From: UBA1181 sp045601045
Lineage (GTDB): Bacteria; Bacteroidota; Bacteroidia; Bacteroidales; Paludibacteraceae
Direction: 5' to 3'
Length of the DNA stretch: 27,761 nucleotides
Assembly: GCA_045601045.1 (NCBI GenBank)
Contig: JAZRZA010000056.1
Span: 1-27,761, forward strand
The position numbers and the translations under genes were made by a program. Each line of letters begins with the position of its first letter. The first letter of the stretch is position 1. Shown here piece by piece: positions 7,857 through 16,100 of this stretch. The notes beneath the pieces were generated by a model, which was given only the letters and a program-made list of their open reading frames with translations, did no database searches and was not told the DNA's origin.

Positions 7857-8303
7857 CTAAAAATCAAGTGGTTGCGTCGAAGTATTTATTTGGAAGCTAT
7901 TTGAATTTCGCTGAAATATTTTGTTAAGCATCAGAAAACAGAAGGCTAATTGAATCATAGCCACTGCGGTTTCCACATGTAACTCGTATTTGATACTAAG
8001 CTTGGGCATTCTGCGTAACCAGATGTGTAGTTTGATGAACAAATCCTCAAAAACACCTTCGTTCTTCCATTTGGAGAAATAGTAGAAAACAAGGTTGTAA
8101 GGAGGGAAATCCTTTGGGAGCATCCTCCACTGACACCCTGTTTTGAGAAGGTAGTTGATTGCGTTTAAAATGTTTCTGAAAAAATAATCCTTTGGAAATT
8201 TGTATTTTTCATAAAATTTGAATAGGTTTGTGAAAATGGCGGAAGTGTCTTCGGATACATTCCAAGATTTATTTTTATGTGTTATATATTTTATGTGTGT
8301 AAT
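7857..8303 (-). pseudogene. Internally deleted IS5-like transposase remnant
   Basis: Reading from the stop at 8306-8304, an open frame without an ATG encodes the N-terminal part of an IS5-type (DUF4096) transposase, including NAINYLLKTGCQWRMLPKDF and then YYFSKWKNEGVFEDL. At about 8025-8040 it passes in frame to a segment that looks like the C-terminal end of the same family (RRMPKLSIKYELHVETAVAM, then IQLAFCFLMLNKI). The catalytic DDE middle is missing. The last 18 or so residues look like read-through into flanking DNA. No start codon precedes the conserved region, so this is a pseudogene. Terminal inverted repeats were not found with confidence. Confidence 0.65.
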
Positions 8304-8312
8304 TTAATCTTT

Positions 8313-8645
8313 ATGGTTATGAGAAAATTAATCACTATTTCCATTTTTGTATTTATCGCTATTGGTTCAGCATCGGCACAGTTTATTGACGGTGGTGCGC
8401 AGTATGAAACAGTTGAAGAGGCGCAGAAGGCTGCTGAGGACTTTGAAAAAAGAGCGGAGAGCTATGAAGCGTATGCGGGAAGACATCATTCCCGTAGAGC
8501 AATCGAGGAATCTCAAAGTAGAGCCAATGCGGAACAGTGTAGAGCAGCTGCTCGCAATGCTCGACGACAGGCGGAGGATTTAAAGCGACAAGAGGAAGTG
8601 AAGCGTAAGCACGAACAATTGTTGAAAACATTACAAGAAAAATAA
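8313..8645 (+). CDS. Small secreted helical protein
   Basis: About 110 residues, with starts at 8313 or 8319; the longer frame from 8277 is less likely because it adds a poor extension before a complete signal peptide. Signal peptide MRKLITISIFVFIAIGSASA with probable cleavage before Gln. The mature part (about 85 residues) is highly charged and helical, rich in Glu, Ala, Arg, Lys and Gln with two YE repeats (QYETVEEA, SYEAYAG) and regular Ala spacing, suggesting a short coiled coil in the periplasm. No family recognised. It starts just beyond the transposase remnant, and has its own hairpin and terminator downstream. Confidence 0.6.
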   Translation: MVMRKLITISIFVFIAIGSASAQFIDGGAQYETVEEAQKAAEDFEKRAESYEAYAGRHHSRRAIEESQSRANAEQCRAAARNARRQAEDLKRQEEVKRKHEQLLKTLQEK

Positions 8646-8647
8646 AG

Positions 8648-8675
8648 GATATCCAGCGTGTTCGGACGGGATATC
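8648..8675 (+). repeat. Hairpin after the small secreted gene
   Basis: GATATCC (8648-8654) and GGATATC (8669-8675) form a 7-bp stem three bases after the stop codon; the loop has a smaller CGT/ACG pairing. There is no T-run, so it is more likely an mRNA 3'-end stabilising structure than a terminator; the true terminator follows at 8709. Confidence 0.4.
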
Positions 8676-8708
8676 TCCAGAATGGCTCTGAATTTGTCTT
8701 AAAAATAG

Positions 8709-8747
8709 AGAAGAGGATGCGGCGAATAGTCACATCCTCTTCTTTTT
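8709..8747 (+). terminator. Rho-independent terminator
   Basis: AGAAGAGGATG (8709-8719) pairs perfectly with CATCCTCTTCT (8733-8743), followed by a T-run to 8747. It ends the transcript of the small secreted gene at 8313-8645. Confidence 0.8.
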
Positions 8748-8791
8748 GTGCTTGACTTTGAGAACGATAGGTGTTTGTGCCTCTTTTTTTA

Positions 8792-8799
8792 TAAATTTG
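8792..8799 (+). promoter_or_regulatory. -7 promoter element of the DUF2461 gene
   Basis: TAAATTTG followed by C, preceded by a T-rich tract. The nearest TTTG (8774-8777) is only 14 bases upstream, shorter than the usual 19-21, so the -33 element is weak or different. Confidence 0.5.
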
Positions 8800-8822
8800 C
8801 AAAAACAATGAATGATAATCCA

Positions 8823-9506
8823 ATGAAGAAGGTAGTAGATTTCTTGCGTGAATTGCAAAAAAATAATTGCTCCGAATGGTTCCATGCCCACAAGGCGGAG
8901 TATGAGACGGTAAAGAATTATTTCAGCGAGTTCGCCCTGCAGCTGATCGCCGGTGTGGGGGAGTTCGATGAGAGTGTTCGAGGTTTGGCGTTGAAGGATT
9001 GCACCTATCGCATCAACCGCGACATCCGTTTCTCCGCGGATAAATCGCCTTACAAGACGCATATGGGCGTTTTCATCGCCCCTGGCGGTAAGAAGTCTGG
9101 TAAGGCGGGTTACTATTTCCACCTCTCTGTGGGTGGCGACGGATATCCGGATGGGTGCATGTTGGCGGTCGGCCACTATTGCTACGACAAGCGGGTGGTG
9201 GAGATCGTTCGGGAGGATCTGATGGATGAGCCAGAGAAATTCGAATCCTATGTCCAGACGGGTGCACAGGATGGTTTTGCATTGGATTTCGACGGGGCTT
9301 TGAAGAAGGTGCCGAAGGAGTTTGCCGAGTGTGAACATCCAGACTACATCCGTTTGAAAACCTACTGTTTGATGAGGCCATTGACACTCAAGGAGGTGTC
9401 GGACAGAGATGGACTCCTTGCGCAATTATTGCACCTTTTTGAACGCAACAAACCCTTTATTGATTATTTGAATCAGGTGATTGAGTATGTGGGGGAGGAG
9501 AATTAA
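8823..9506 (+). CDS. DUF2461 family protein
   Basis: A protein of about 227 residues matching the DUF2461 (TIGR02453) family of unknown biochemical function. Recognisable features are the N-terminal helix with KNNCSEWFHAHKAEY, the central YRINRDIRFSADKSPYKTH block (conserved Arg and Lys residues) followed by GVFIAPGGKKSGKAGYYFHL, and the GYPDGCMLAVG segment. No signal peptide, so cytoplasmic. A -7 element (TAAATTTG, 8792-8799) places transcription near 8805. ATG at 8808 would leave almost no leader; ATG at 8823 (MKKVVDFL) leaves about 18 bases and fits the usual start of family members, so it is preferred. An open frame back to 8748 is excluded by the promoter. It appears to be a single-gene unit. 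Confidence 0.85.
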   Translation: MKKVVDFLRELQKNNCSEWFHAHKAEYETVKNYFSEFALQLIAGVGEFDESVRGLALKDCTYRINRDIRFSADKSPYKTHMGVFIAPGGKKSGKAGYYFHLSVGGDGYPDGCMLAVGHYCYDKRVVEIVREDLMDEPEKFESYVQTGAQDGFALDFDGALKKVPKEFAECEHPDYIRLKTYCLMRPLTLKEVSDRDGLLAQLLHLFERNKPFIDYLNQVIEYVGEEN

Positions 9507-9552
9507 ACTTCTTCCCTACGTTATAAAAATTTAGTGTATAGTAAAAATTGAT

Positions 9553-9560
9553 TATATTTG
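9553..9560 (+). promoter_or_regulatory. -7 promoter element of the small-ORF pair
   Basis: TATATTTG exactly matches TAnnTTTG and lies 21 bases before the ATG at 9582. TTAG at 9530-9533 could act as a weak -33 element. Transcription would start near 9566. Confidence 0.5.
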
Positions 9561-9581
9561 TATCCGTAAAAAGTTAATGTT

Positions 9582-9728
9582 ATGAAAAAAGAAAAAGTCA
9601 ATATCGATTTTGTTGCTCTCATGAAAAAAATGATAGATGACAAAAAGAAGATGAAGGCGTACATCAAAACGCATGGTTCATTAAAAGGTTTTAAGGATGA
9701 TACAGTTAAATTCACTCACCCGGTATGA
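9582..9728 (+). CDS. 48-residue protein coupled to the next gene
   Basis: Encodes 48 residues beginning MKKEKVNIDFVALMKKMIDD. The first two thirds are a highly basic amphipathic helix, followed by HGSLKGFKDDTVKFTHPV, a short beta-like tail. It is preceded by a consensus -7 element and overlaps the start of the next ORF by 32 bases, which implies translational coupling. It is basic, very small and the first gene of a two-gene unit, a layout seen in toxin-antitoxin and chaperone-type pairs, but I do not recognise the family and no such role is shown. Confidence 0.5.
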   Translation: MKKEKVNIDFVALMKKMIDDKKKMKAYIKTHGSLKGFKDDTVKFTHPV

Positions 9729-10185
9729 GGTGAGGGAGGTCGATACTGGTTATGAGTTTGAAACCGATTCTGGTGACCTTTACTTACTATCGTTTATTGA
9801 ATATCCTGTTTTGAGTTGCAAAGATTTACCTTGTTCTGTTTTCATGTTTAACATAGAAAGAATTGTTCGTGGAAAAATGAAAAATCGGCATGGTAACAAA
9901 CTTAAAAACACGATTGTTTGCGTTCTGTCTGAATTCTTTGAAAATCATTCTAATTCACTTGTGACAGTGTGTGATATATCTGATGGGAAGCAATTTGCTA
10001 GGAACAGGTTGTTTAATCGTTGGTATAGAGAGTTTGGCAGAGATCTTCTTGTGAAAAAAGAGACTTCTTTTCAAATAGAGGGAGTGACGACTTTTGCCTC
10101 TTTATTCTTTGCTATAAACCATCCGTTAAAGTGTCAGCTTGAAGCGGAATTCCATAAACTTTCGGAGATGAATTTTTATTGTTGA
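9697..10185 (+). CDS. Small protein of unknown function (DUF6169-like)
   Basis: A 162-residue cytoplasmic protein. The N-terminus forms beta strands (RYEVREVDTGYEFETDSGDL); the centre has NTIVCVLSEFFENHSNSLV followed by VCDISDGKQFARNRLFNRWY, and the C-terminus is mixed. The D-x-SDG-(K/R)-x-AR-x-R-LF-x-RW pattern resembles a Bacteroidota family that I believe is DUF6169, of unknown function; this name is from memory and not verified. ATG at 9697 lies inside the preceding 48-residue ORF; GTG at 9730 just after that ORF's stop is an alternative start. The two genes share one promoter and one terminator. The unit has lower GC than its neighbours, consistent with an accessory origin. Confidence 0.65.
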   Translation: MIQLNSLTRYEVREVDTGYEFETDSGDLYLLSFIEYPVLSCKDLPCSVFMFNIERIVRGKMKNRHGNKLKNTIVCVLSEFFENHSNSLVTVCDISDGKQFARNRLFNRWYREFGRDLLVKKETSFQIEGVTTFASLFFAINHPLKCQLEAEFHKLSEMNFYC

Positions 10186-10197
10186 GGCTAAAACATC

Positions 10198-10229
10198 AAG
10201 GGGATGCACCATATCCGATGCATCCCCTT
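10198..10229. terminator. Bidirectional terminator
   Basis: An 11-bp perfect stem (AAGGGGATGCA with TGCATCCCCTT) with a 10-base loop, followed on plus by CCATTTT and on minus by GATGTTTT. It separates the small-ORF pair from the convergent oxidoreductase operon. Confidence 0.75.
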
Positions 10230-10252
10230 CCATTTTATAGAAAGATGGCGGA

Positions 10253-10789
10253 TTACTTAATAATCTCCATGCCCTTCTTCAATGCAGCCTCGTTCATTGG
10301 AATGAGGTGGTGGTGACGCTCAGGAAGCGTTTTCTTCAAGCCCAACAAGACATTCTCGATCTCCACGATCGGACGAATCTTCAACAAACCACCCAACATG
10401 ATCATATTGAATGACTTAGGGGCGTTCATCTCGATGGATGCGTCCATGGCGTTGATCTTATAGATCTTGATATCCTTTCTGGTAGGCTCGGTGGTGATTC
10501 CGTATGGATCGAAAATCAAGGTTCCACCAGGCTTGATCGTGCTCTCAAACTTGTCCAACGATTGTTGGTTCAAGATGATGGCGGTATCGTATGAGTTGAG
10601 GATAGGGGAGCTGATCTTCTCGTCGCTCAAAATGACGGTCACGTTAGCGGTACCACCGCGTTGCTCAGGACCGTATGCAGGCATCCAAGTCACCTCTTTG
10701 CCTTGCATCAAACCAGAGTAAGCAAGAATCTTACCCATGGAGAGAACACCTTGTCCTCCGAATCCGGCTATGATAATCTCTTCTTTCAT
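10253..10789 (-). CDS. korC: 2-oxoacid:ferredoxin oxidoreductase, gamma subunit
   Basis: A 178-residue subunit of the pyruvate/ketoisovalerate-type oxidoreductase gamma family. The N-terminal GFGGQGVLSMGKILA loop and the PAYGPEQRGGTANVTVILSD block are typical and form the CoA- or substrate-contacting subunit. The gene is the last of four on the minus strand, starting 11 bases after the beta-subunit stop. The complex oxidises a 2-oxoacid with CoA to acyl-CoA and CO2, passing electrons to ferredoxin. Substrate (2-oxoglutarate versus branched-chain oxoacid) cannot be fixed from sequence; the symbol follows the 2-oxoglutarate enzyme, with vorC as the alternative. Confidence 0.9.
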   Translation of the reverse strand: MKEEIIIAGFGGQGVLSMGKILAYSGLMQGKEVTWMPAYGPEQRGGTANVTVILSDEKISSPILNSYDTAIILNQQSLDKFESTIKPGGTLIFDPYGITTEPTRKDIKIYKINAMDASIEMNAPKSFNMIMLGGLLKIRPIVEIENVLLGLKKTLPERHHHLIPMNEAALKKGMEIIK

Positions 10790-10800
10790 TTGTCTGATAC

Positions 10801-11577
10801 TTATTTGTTTGCGTCTTTGTCAACTAACACTCCGAGTGGGTAGGCTGGGAACATGTTCTCCTCCATCCACTTGTTGGCCTTCTCTGGGGTCAACTTCCAA
10901 CCTGACGAGCAAGTGGAGACGATCTCCACCACGTTGGTTCCGCCTTTTCCGTCCAATGAGTTTTCGAAAGCCTTTCTGATGGCCTTCTTCGCCTTGCGGA
11001 CAGCGGCAGCGGTATGTACGCTCTCGCGGGTGATGAAGCGGATACCCTCCAACTCCTTCAATTGGTTGGTGATCTTCAAAGGATAACCATTCAACTTCAC
11101 GTCACGTCCGTATGGGCAAGTGGAGGTCTTCATTCCCTCAAGGGTGGTAGGGGCCATTTGTCCTCCGGTCATACCGTAGATACCGTTGTTGATGAAGATG
11201 ATCGCGATGCTTTCACCACGGTTACAAGCGTGGATGGTCTCCGCTGTTCCGATGGCGGAAAGGTCACCGTCGCCTTGGTAGGTGAAGACCAACTTGTCTG
11301 GACGAAGACGCTTGATAGCGGTCGCTACCGCAGGGGCGCGTCCGTGAGCGGCCTCTTCCCAATCGACGTCGATGTAGTTGTAAGCGAATACGGCGCATCC
11401 TACAGGCGCGATGGCGATGGTGTTCTCCACCATACCCATCTCCTCAAGGATCTCCGCAATGATTTTATGAACCACACCGTGGCTACAACCTGGGCAGTAG
11501 TGCATCGGATTGTCGTTCAAAATATCTGGTTTCTTGTAAACCAGGTTCTCTGGTTTGATAATATCTTCTAATGCCAT
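10801..11577 (-). CDS. korB: 2-oxoacid:ferredoxin oxidoreductase, beta (TPP) subunit
   Basis: A 258-residue thiamine-diphosphate-binding subunit. MHYCPGCSHG (25-34) is the family's N-terminal signature. GDGD (102-105) through NN (130-131), then GIYGMTGGQMAPTT, is the TPP/Mg-binding motif. It is the short beta subunit without its own iron-sulfur insert; Cys28, Cys31 and a CSSGW segment near residue 225 are as in relatives. It follows the alpha-subunit gene by 22 bases and precedes gamma by 11, so the four genes form one operon. With alpha it makes the catalytic core that decarboxylates the 2-oxoacid. KorB versus VorC/PorB naming is uncertain. Confidence 0.92.
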   Translation of the reverse strand: MALEDIIKPENLVYKKPDILNDNPMHYCPGCSHGVVHKIIAEILEEMGMVENTIAIAPVGCAVFAYNYIDVDWEEAAHGRAPAVATAIKRLRPDKLVFTYQGDGDLSAIGTAETIHACNRGESIAIIFINNGIYGMTGGQMAPTTLEGMKTSTCPYGRDVKLNGYPLKITNQLKELEGIRFITRESVHTAAAVRKAKKAIRKAFENSLDGKGGTNVVEIVSTCSSGWKLTPEKANKWMEENMFPAYPLGVLVDKDANK

Positions 11578-11599
11578 TGTTTCTTCGGATTTAGGTGAA

Positions 11600-12679
11600 T
11601 TACATCAATTTACTTTTCACTGCCTCTACGATTTCGTCTGGCGTATAAACGATACCTCCCAAACGTCCGTAGTGGGCTACTGGAACCTTTCCGTTGACAG
11701 CCAAACGAACATCCTCCACCATTTGTCCGGCGTTCAATTCGACAGACATCATCGCCTTCACTTGGTTAGCGTATTTGCCGATGATCTCAGAAGGGAACGG
11801 CCACAAGGTAATTGGACGGAGCAATCCGAGCTTGATGCCTTGCTCACGCGCGATCTCGCACGCCTTTTGACAAATACGGGCAGAGCATCCGAAGGCTACC
11901 AATAGGTACTCCGCATCGTCGCAAAGGATCTCTTCGTAGCGAACCTCAGTCTCTTCGATCTTTTTGTATTTCGCTTGGAAACGGAGGTTGTTCGCCTCCA
12001 TGATCTCTGGTTTCAACTCCAAAGATGTGATGATGTTGTTCTTACGGCTCATCTTCCTTCCGGTAGCGGCCCAAGGACACTCTTTCTCCACCTCCTCGTC
12101 GGTTCTTCTTGGTTTTTGCTCAGGAAGGACCACCTTCTCCATCATCTGACCGATCACACCATCCGCCAATATCATGGCAGGGTTTCTATACTTGAAGGCG
12201 AGGTCGAAGGCCAATCCGACGAAATCCGCCATCTCTTGAACAGAGGCTGGCGCCAATGCGATGACGCGGTAGTCTCCGTGGCCACCACCCTTGGTGGTTT
12301 GGAAGTAATCCGCTTGGCTTGGTTGGATGGTACCCAGACCTGGTCCGCCACGCATTACATTCACGATTAAGGCTGGTAACTCTGCGCCCGCCATGTAGGA
12401 GATTCCCTCCTGCATCAATGAAACACCGGGGCTGGAAGAGGATGTCATCACCTTCTTACCAGTTGCCGCACCACCATACACCATGTTGATGGATGAGGTC
12501 TCACTCTCCGCTTGCAATACCACCATACCGGTTGTCTTCCAAGGCTCTACTTCCATCAAGGTCTCCATGACCTCTGACTGTGGAGTGATAGGGTAGCCGA
12601 AGTATCCGTCGCATCCGCATCTGATAGCGGCGTGTGCGATGGCCTCGTTACCTTTCATCAATTTTACTTCTTCACTCAT
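11600..12679 (-). CDS. korA: 2-oxoacid:ferredoxin oxidoreductase, alpha subunit
   Basis: A 359-residue alpha subunit of the pyruvate-flavodoxin/ferredoxin oxidoreductase family. MKGNEAIAHAAIRCGCDGYFG at the start and YPITPQSEVMETL (about 26-38) mark the pyrimidine-binding N-terminal domain. ESETSSINMVYGGAATGKKVMTSSSSPGVSLM and NVMRGGPGLGTIQPSQADYF follow, and the C-terminal domain has LLRPITLWPFPSE. This arrangement matches proteins commonly named VorB or KorA. It starts 5 bases after the ferredoxin gene, implying tight cotranscription. In anaerobic Bacteroidales such enzymes link oxoglutarate or branched-chain oxoacids to CoA esters in either direction. Confidence 0.92.
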   Translation of the reverse strand: MSEEVKLMKGNEAIAHAAIRCGCDGYFGYPITPQSEVMETLMEVEPWKTTGMVVLQAESETSSINMVYGGAATGKKVMTSSSSPGVSLMQEGISYMAGAELPALIVNVMRGGPGLGTIQPSQADYFQTTKGGGHGDYRVIALAPASVQEMADFVGLAFDLAFKYRNPAMILADGVIGQMMEKVVLPEQKPRRTDEEVEKECPWAATGRKMSRKNNIITSLELKPEIMEANNLRFQAKYKKIEETEVRYEEILCDDAEYLLVAFGCSARICQKACEIAREQGIKLGLLRPITLWPFPSEIIGKYANQVKAMMSVELNAGQMVEDVRLAVNGKVPVAHYGRLGGIVYTPDEIVEAVKSKLM

Positions 12680-12684
12680 CGTAT

Positions 12685-12912
12685 TTAATCAATTTTTGTT
12701 TTATACACAGTAATACATCCGTCTGGACATACAATACCACAACTTGCGCAACCTACGCAAGCCTCCTCGTTTGCCATGATGGCGTAGTTGTAACCTTTGG
12801 CGTTAACTTGTTTCGACATTGCCAAAACTTTGGCTGGACACGCCACGACGCAGAGTTGACACCCTTTGCATCGCTCTTTGTTAACTACGACGGCACCTTT
12901 GATTTTAGCCAT
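12685..12912 (-). CDS. korD: Ferredoxin-type delta subunit, 2x[4Fe-4S]
   Basis: A 75-residue ferredoxin with two complete four-cysteine motifs: CKGCQLCVVACP (Cys15, 18, 21, 25) and CVGCASCGIVCP (Cys52, 55, 58, 62), each binding one [4Fe-4S] cluster. It is the first gene of the oxidoreductase operon and provides the electron path from the catalytic core to external ferredoxin. The start (MAKIKGAVVVNKERC) is the usual one for this subunit. It also resembles free ferredoxins, but the 5-base spacing to the alpha-subunit gene makes it the delta subunit. Confidence 0.93.
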   Translation of the reverse strand: MAKIKGAVVVNKERCKGCQLCVVACPAKVLAMSKQVNAKGYNYAIMANEEACVGCASCGIVCPDGCITVYKTKID

Positions 12913-12946
12913 TGTTTCTTTCCTTTTAAGTGTAAATTATTAACTG

Positions 12947-12954
12947 CAAATATA
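12947..12954 (-). promoter_or_regulatory. -7 promoter element of the oxidoreductase operon
   Basis: On the minus strand TATATTTG followed by C is an exact -7 match, 35 bases upstream of the ferredoxin start. No clear TTTG is seen at -33. The predicted leader is about 28 bases. Confidence 0.55.
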
Positions 12955-13090
12955 AAAAAATATCTGCTAAAAATGAATTTAAAAATCGCTTTGGGCATCT
13001 CGGTCGAAAAAAATGCAAGGAAACCTGTTTTTATAGATATTTTTAACGAATGAAGCCTTTGTTTTAAAGTGTTTAATGCGTCATATATGC

Positions 13091-13098
13091 TATCTTTG
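13091..13098 (+). promoter_or_regulatory. -7 promoter element of the TamB-like gene
   Basis: TATCTTTG followed by CA is an exact match to TAnnTTTG. It predicts transcription near 13104 and makes ATG at 13114 the real start; an ATG at 13069 in the same frame would lie upstream of transcription. Confidence 0.6.
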
Positions 13099-13113
13099 CA
13101 TATATTTGTTATA

Positions 13114-16100
13114 ATGAAAAAACTGACGTACATATTGTTATCCATTGCGGGAGTCTTGTTGTTGACTTTCTTGATGGCATATACAGCCTTTCAGAACGAA
13201 AGGATTCAACGTCGTGTTGTTTCTACCTTGACGGAATCTCTCTCCAAACAGGTGGGCAGTGAGATTGGCATGGAACATGTCGATTGGTCTTTCCCGAATA
13301 GTTTTGTCTTGCATGATGTCTATGTGAAGGATTTGAACAATGACACATTGCTCTCATGGAACCGTGCGAAGGTGACCATCAATGTGATGAAACTCTTCTC
13401 TTCCACCATTTCGTTCCGTACTATCCAGTTTTCAGGTATGAAGGCCAATTTGTCTGTCGACTCATTGAATGTGCCGAACTTTCAATTCTTTGTCGATGCG
13501 CTTAAGCCCAAGGAAGAGGATGATACACTCTCGTTGCAATGGTCCATGGATATAGAGTCTGTGGCGTTCAATTATTGTGAAGTATCCTTCCGCAACCCCT
13601 ACAAAAAAGAGCTGGTGGGACGGTTAGATCCCAATGACTTGTATGTGAGTGACCTATGTGGAAGAATGTATGTGAGTTCCTTCACCGAAGATTCTCTGCA
13701 TCTTTCGATCAATGATATCAGTTTCAAGGAGAAGTCTGGCCTTGTTGTCGATACTATCTCGGCGACGATGGACATGAACCGAGAGCGCATTTATGTGAAG
13801 AATCTGATTTTGGCAGCTCCCCGTAGCCATTTGAAATTTGATCAGGTGATGGTGTATCATGATAATTACGAAGCTTTTAAGGATCCATTGAACCGTTTGC
13901 GGGGATCCATTGTTATCGCGCCATCTTATTTGCGGCCATCCGATTTCTCCTCCCTGCACCCGCCTTTGGACATTTTGTTTGATGATGTGAAGGTGAGTGG
14001 CTCGATTGTGGGCTCTCCGTCGGATCTCCATTTGAGTGGGTTGAATCTGTCGTATGGTGATTATACCAGGTTTTCCGGAATAGCGTCTATCAAGAATCTG
14101 TTCCCGCATCCGAAAGATTTTTATCTGGACGCCCAAATCAATCAGCTCTCCTCCTCTCCGATGGAGTTGGCGGATATCCTCTACGTGGCGATTGACCGGG
14201 AGGTCTTGCTGCCTCGTTCGTTGGATTCTCTCGGCATGGTCTCTTTCAGTGGAGAGGCGAAGGGTTCGTTGCAAGATTTGATGACCAAGGGAACCCTCTC
14301 CTCCGTGGCGGGAGATATGTCTATCTCGGCTAATTTCCAATCCGCAGATCCTAAATTGAACAATTACCGCGCGGTGGGTGAGGTGAGTGCCCGTAGTTAT
14401 CATTTGTCTCGTATCTTGGGAGAGAAATCGGAGGTGGGTGATGTGACGATGTGTCTCAATGTCGGCTTGGATAAATTGTCGGACAGAAACTATGTGGTGC
14501 ACGCCGAAGGAAAGGTTGATTCATTCTCCTATAAGAAATATTGCTATGAGAACATCCGTCTCAATGGAACCTTTGATGGGGATGGCTTTGATGGCGAGTT
14601 GGTGATGAGTGATAAAAATGCGGAGGTGAATTTTTCGGGAAAAGCGGATTTCAAAAAGCATGAAATGCCGATCTATCATTTCTCCTCTCATGTGGACAAG
14701 CTGAATTTGAGTGAGACCAACTTGATTACCAAATACGACAATACCACGATCTCCTTTGATGTGGAATCCAATCTGGTAGGAAATTCCATTGATGACATCG
14801 AAGGCTCCCTCTCCATGGATAATGTGGTCTTTGTCAATGACGAAAAAGAGTTGAGAATCAGTAACCTTAGCGTATCTGCCGCGGTCGATCCTAGGACTCG
14901 GTTGAAGAAGTTGACGATTTTCTCGGATTATATCAATGGAAATGTGACGGGTAAATACCAATTCTCCTCATTGGGTAAATTCTTCCATAATTTAGCGCAT
15001 CAATATTTACCCTCTGTCGTGAAGAAGGAACATCTTCTTCCTGAAAAGAGACGTGCCAATGATTTCACTTTCGATTTCTTGGTGGATAACACGGAATCGA
15101 TCAATGAGGCTTACGAGTTGCCAGTATCCATTTTGGAGGAGACGAGGGTGAAGGGTTTTATTAATGATTCGACCAACCGTTTCAGACTCCGTGTGGAATC
15201 CGACCAGTTGCAGTACAAGGATAAGATTTTGACGGATATGATGTTGCTGGTGGAGAATCCGAAAGATGAGCTGAAGGCGATGGTGCGCACTACTTGCCAG
15301 CCCATCAGTGGACGTCGTAATCCCTACTTCTTCTCTGTCAATACTTTGACGAAGAACGATTCGTTGTACTTCAAATCCAATTTCAGTAATACGGGCGATG
15401 TCACATACAGTGGCGCTTTGCTGTTGGGTGTCCGTTTCAAGGATTACGAAGAGGGGGAGGGTTTGACCGCGAACTTCCATATTCTGCCATCTTCCATCAT
15501 CCTGAATGATGTGGAGTGGCTGTTGCATGATAGCCGAATCGCTTTGGATAGAAAACGGGTCGCTGTTGATAGTTTCTATTTCAACCACGATACTCAATTT
15601 TTGAGCATCAATGGTGTGAATTCAACCACGTCGGATGATAGTATCAATGTCCATTTCAGCGATTTTAAACTGGATTATATCAGCAATATGATTGCCAGCA
15701 AGGATATTTCGTTTGACGGTGTTTCCGATGGTGACGTATTCCTTTTTAAGGCCTTGGAGTCCCCATATTTCAAAGGAGACCTTTATGTCTATGATGCGGC
15801 GATCAACAATGCGACGATTGGAGACCTCTCCGTCCATTCCCGTTGGAAAGAGAAGCAAAAGTGTGTGGCGTTCGATGCGAAATTACTCTCTCCGTATGAT
15901 GAACAACTCTATCGTTCCGATATTACGGGTGGAGTCTTCTTGGGCGCCGATTCCTTGTATATTGAGGGAGACTTGAAGAATGTGGATTTGAAGTTCCTGC
16001 GCCATTGGTTGAAAGGCGTGATTCCGAACAATACAGGAACGGTGAGTGGTATTGTGAAGGCATACGGAAAGTTTGGCCATATCGGATTGGCTGGCCATCC

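Noticed and set aside
7472..7927. Plus-strand ORF of 151 codons across the accessory gap
   Set aside because: It runs through a promoter, hairpins, a T-run and part of the transposase remnant, with low-complexity Phe/Leu-rich translation; not coding.
7820..8320. Terminal inverted repeats for the IS5-like remnant
   Set aside because: Similar AT-rich strings occur on both sides but no convincing paired ends or target duplication could be defined.
10253..12912. Novel electron-transfer system
   Set aside because: Gene order and motifs are those of ordinary four-subunit 2-oxoacid:ferredoxin oxidoreductases of anaerobic Bacteroidales.
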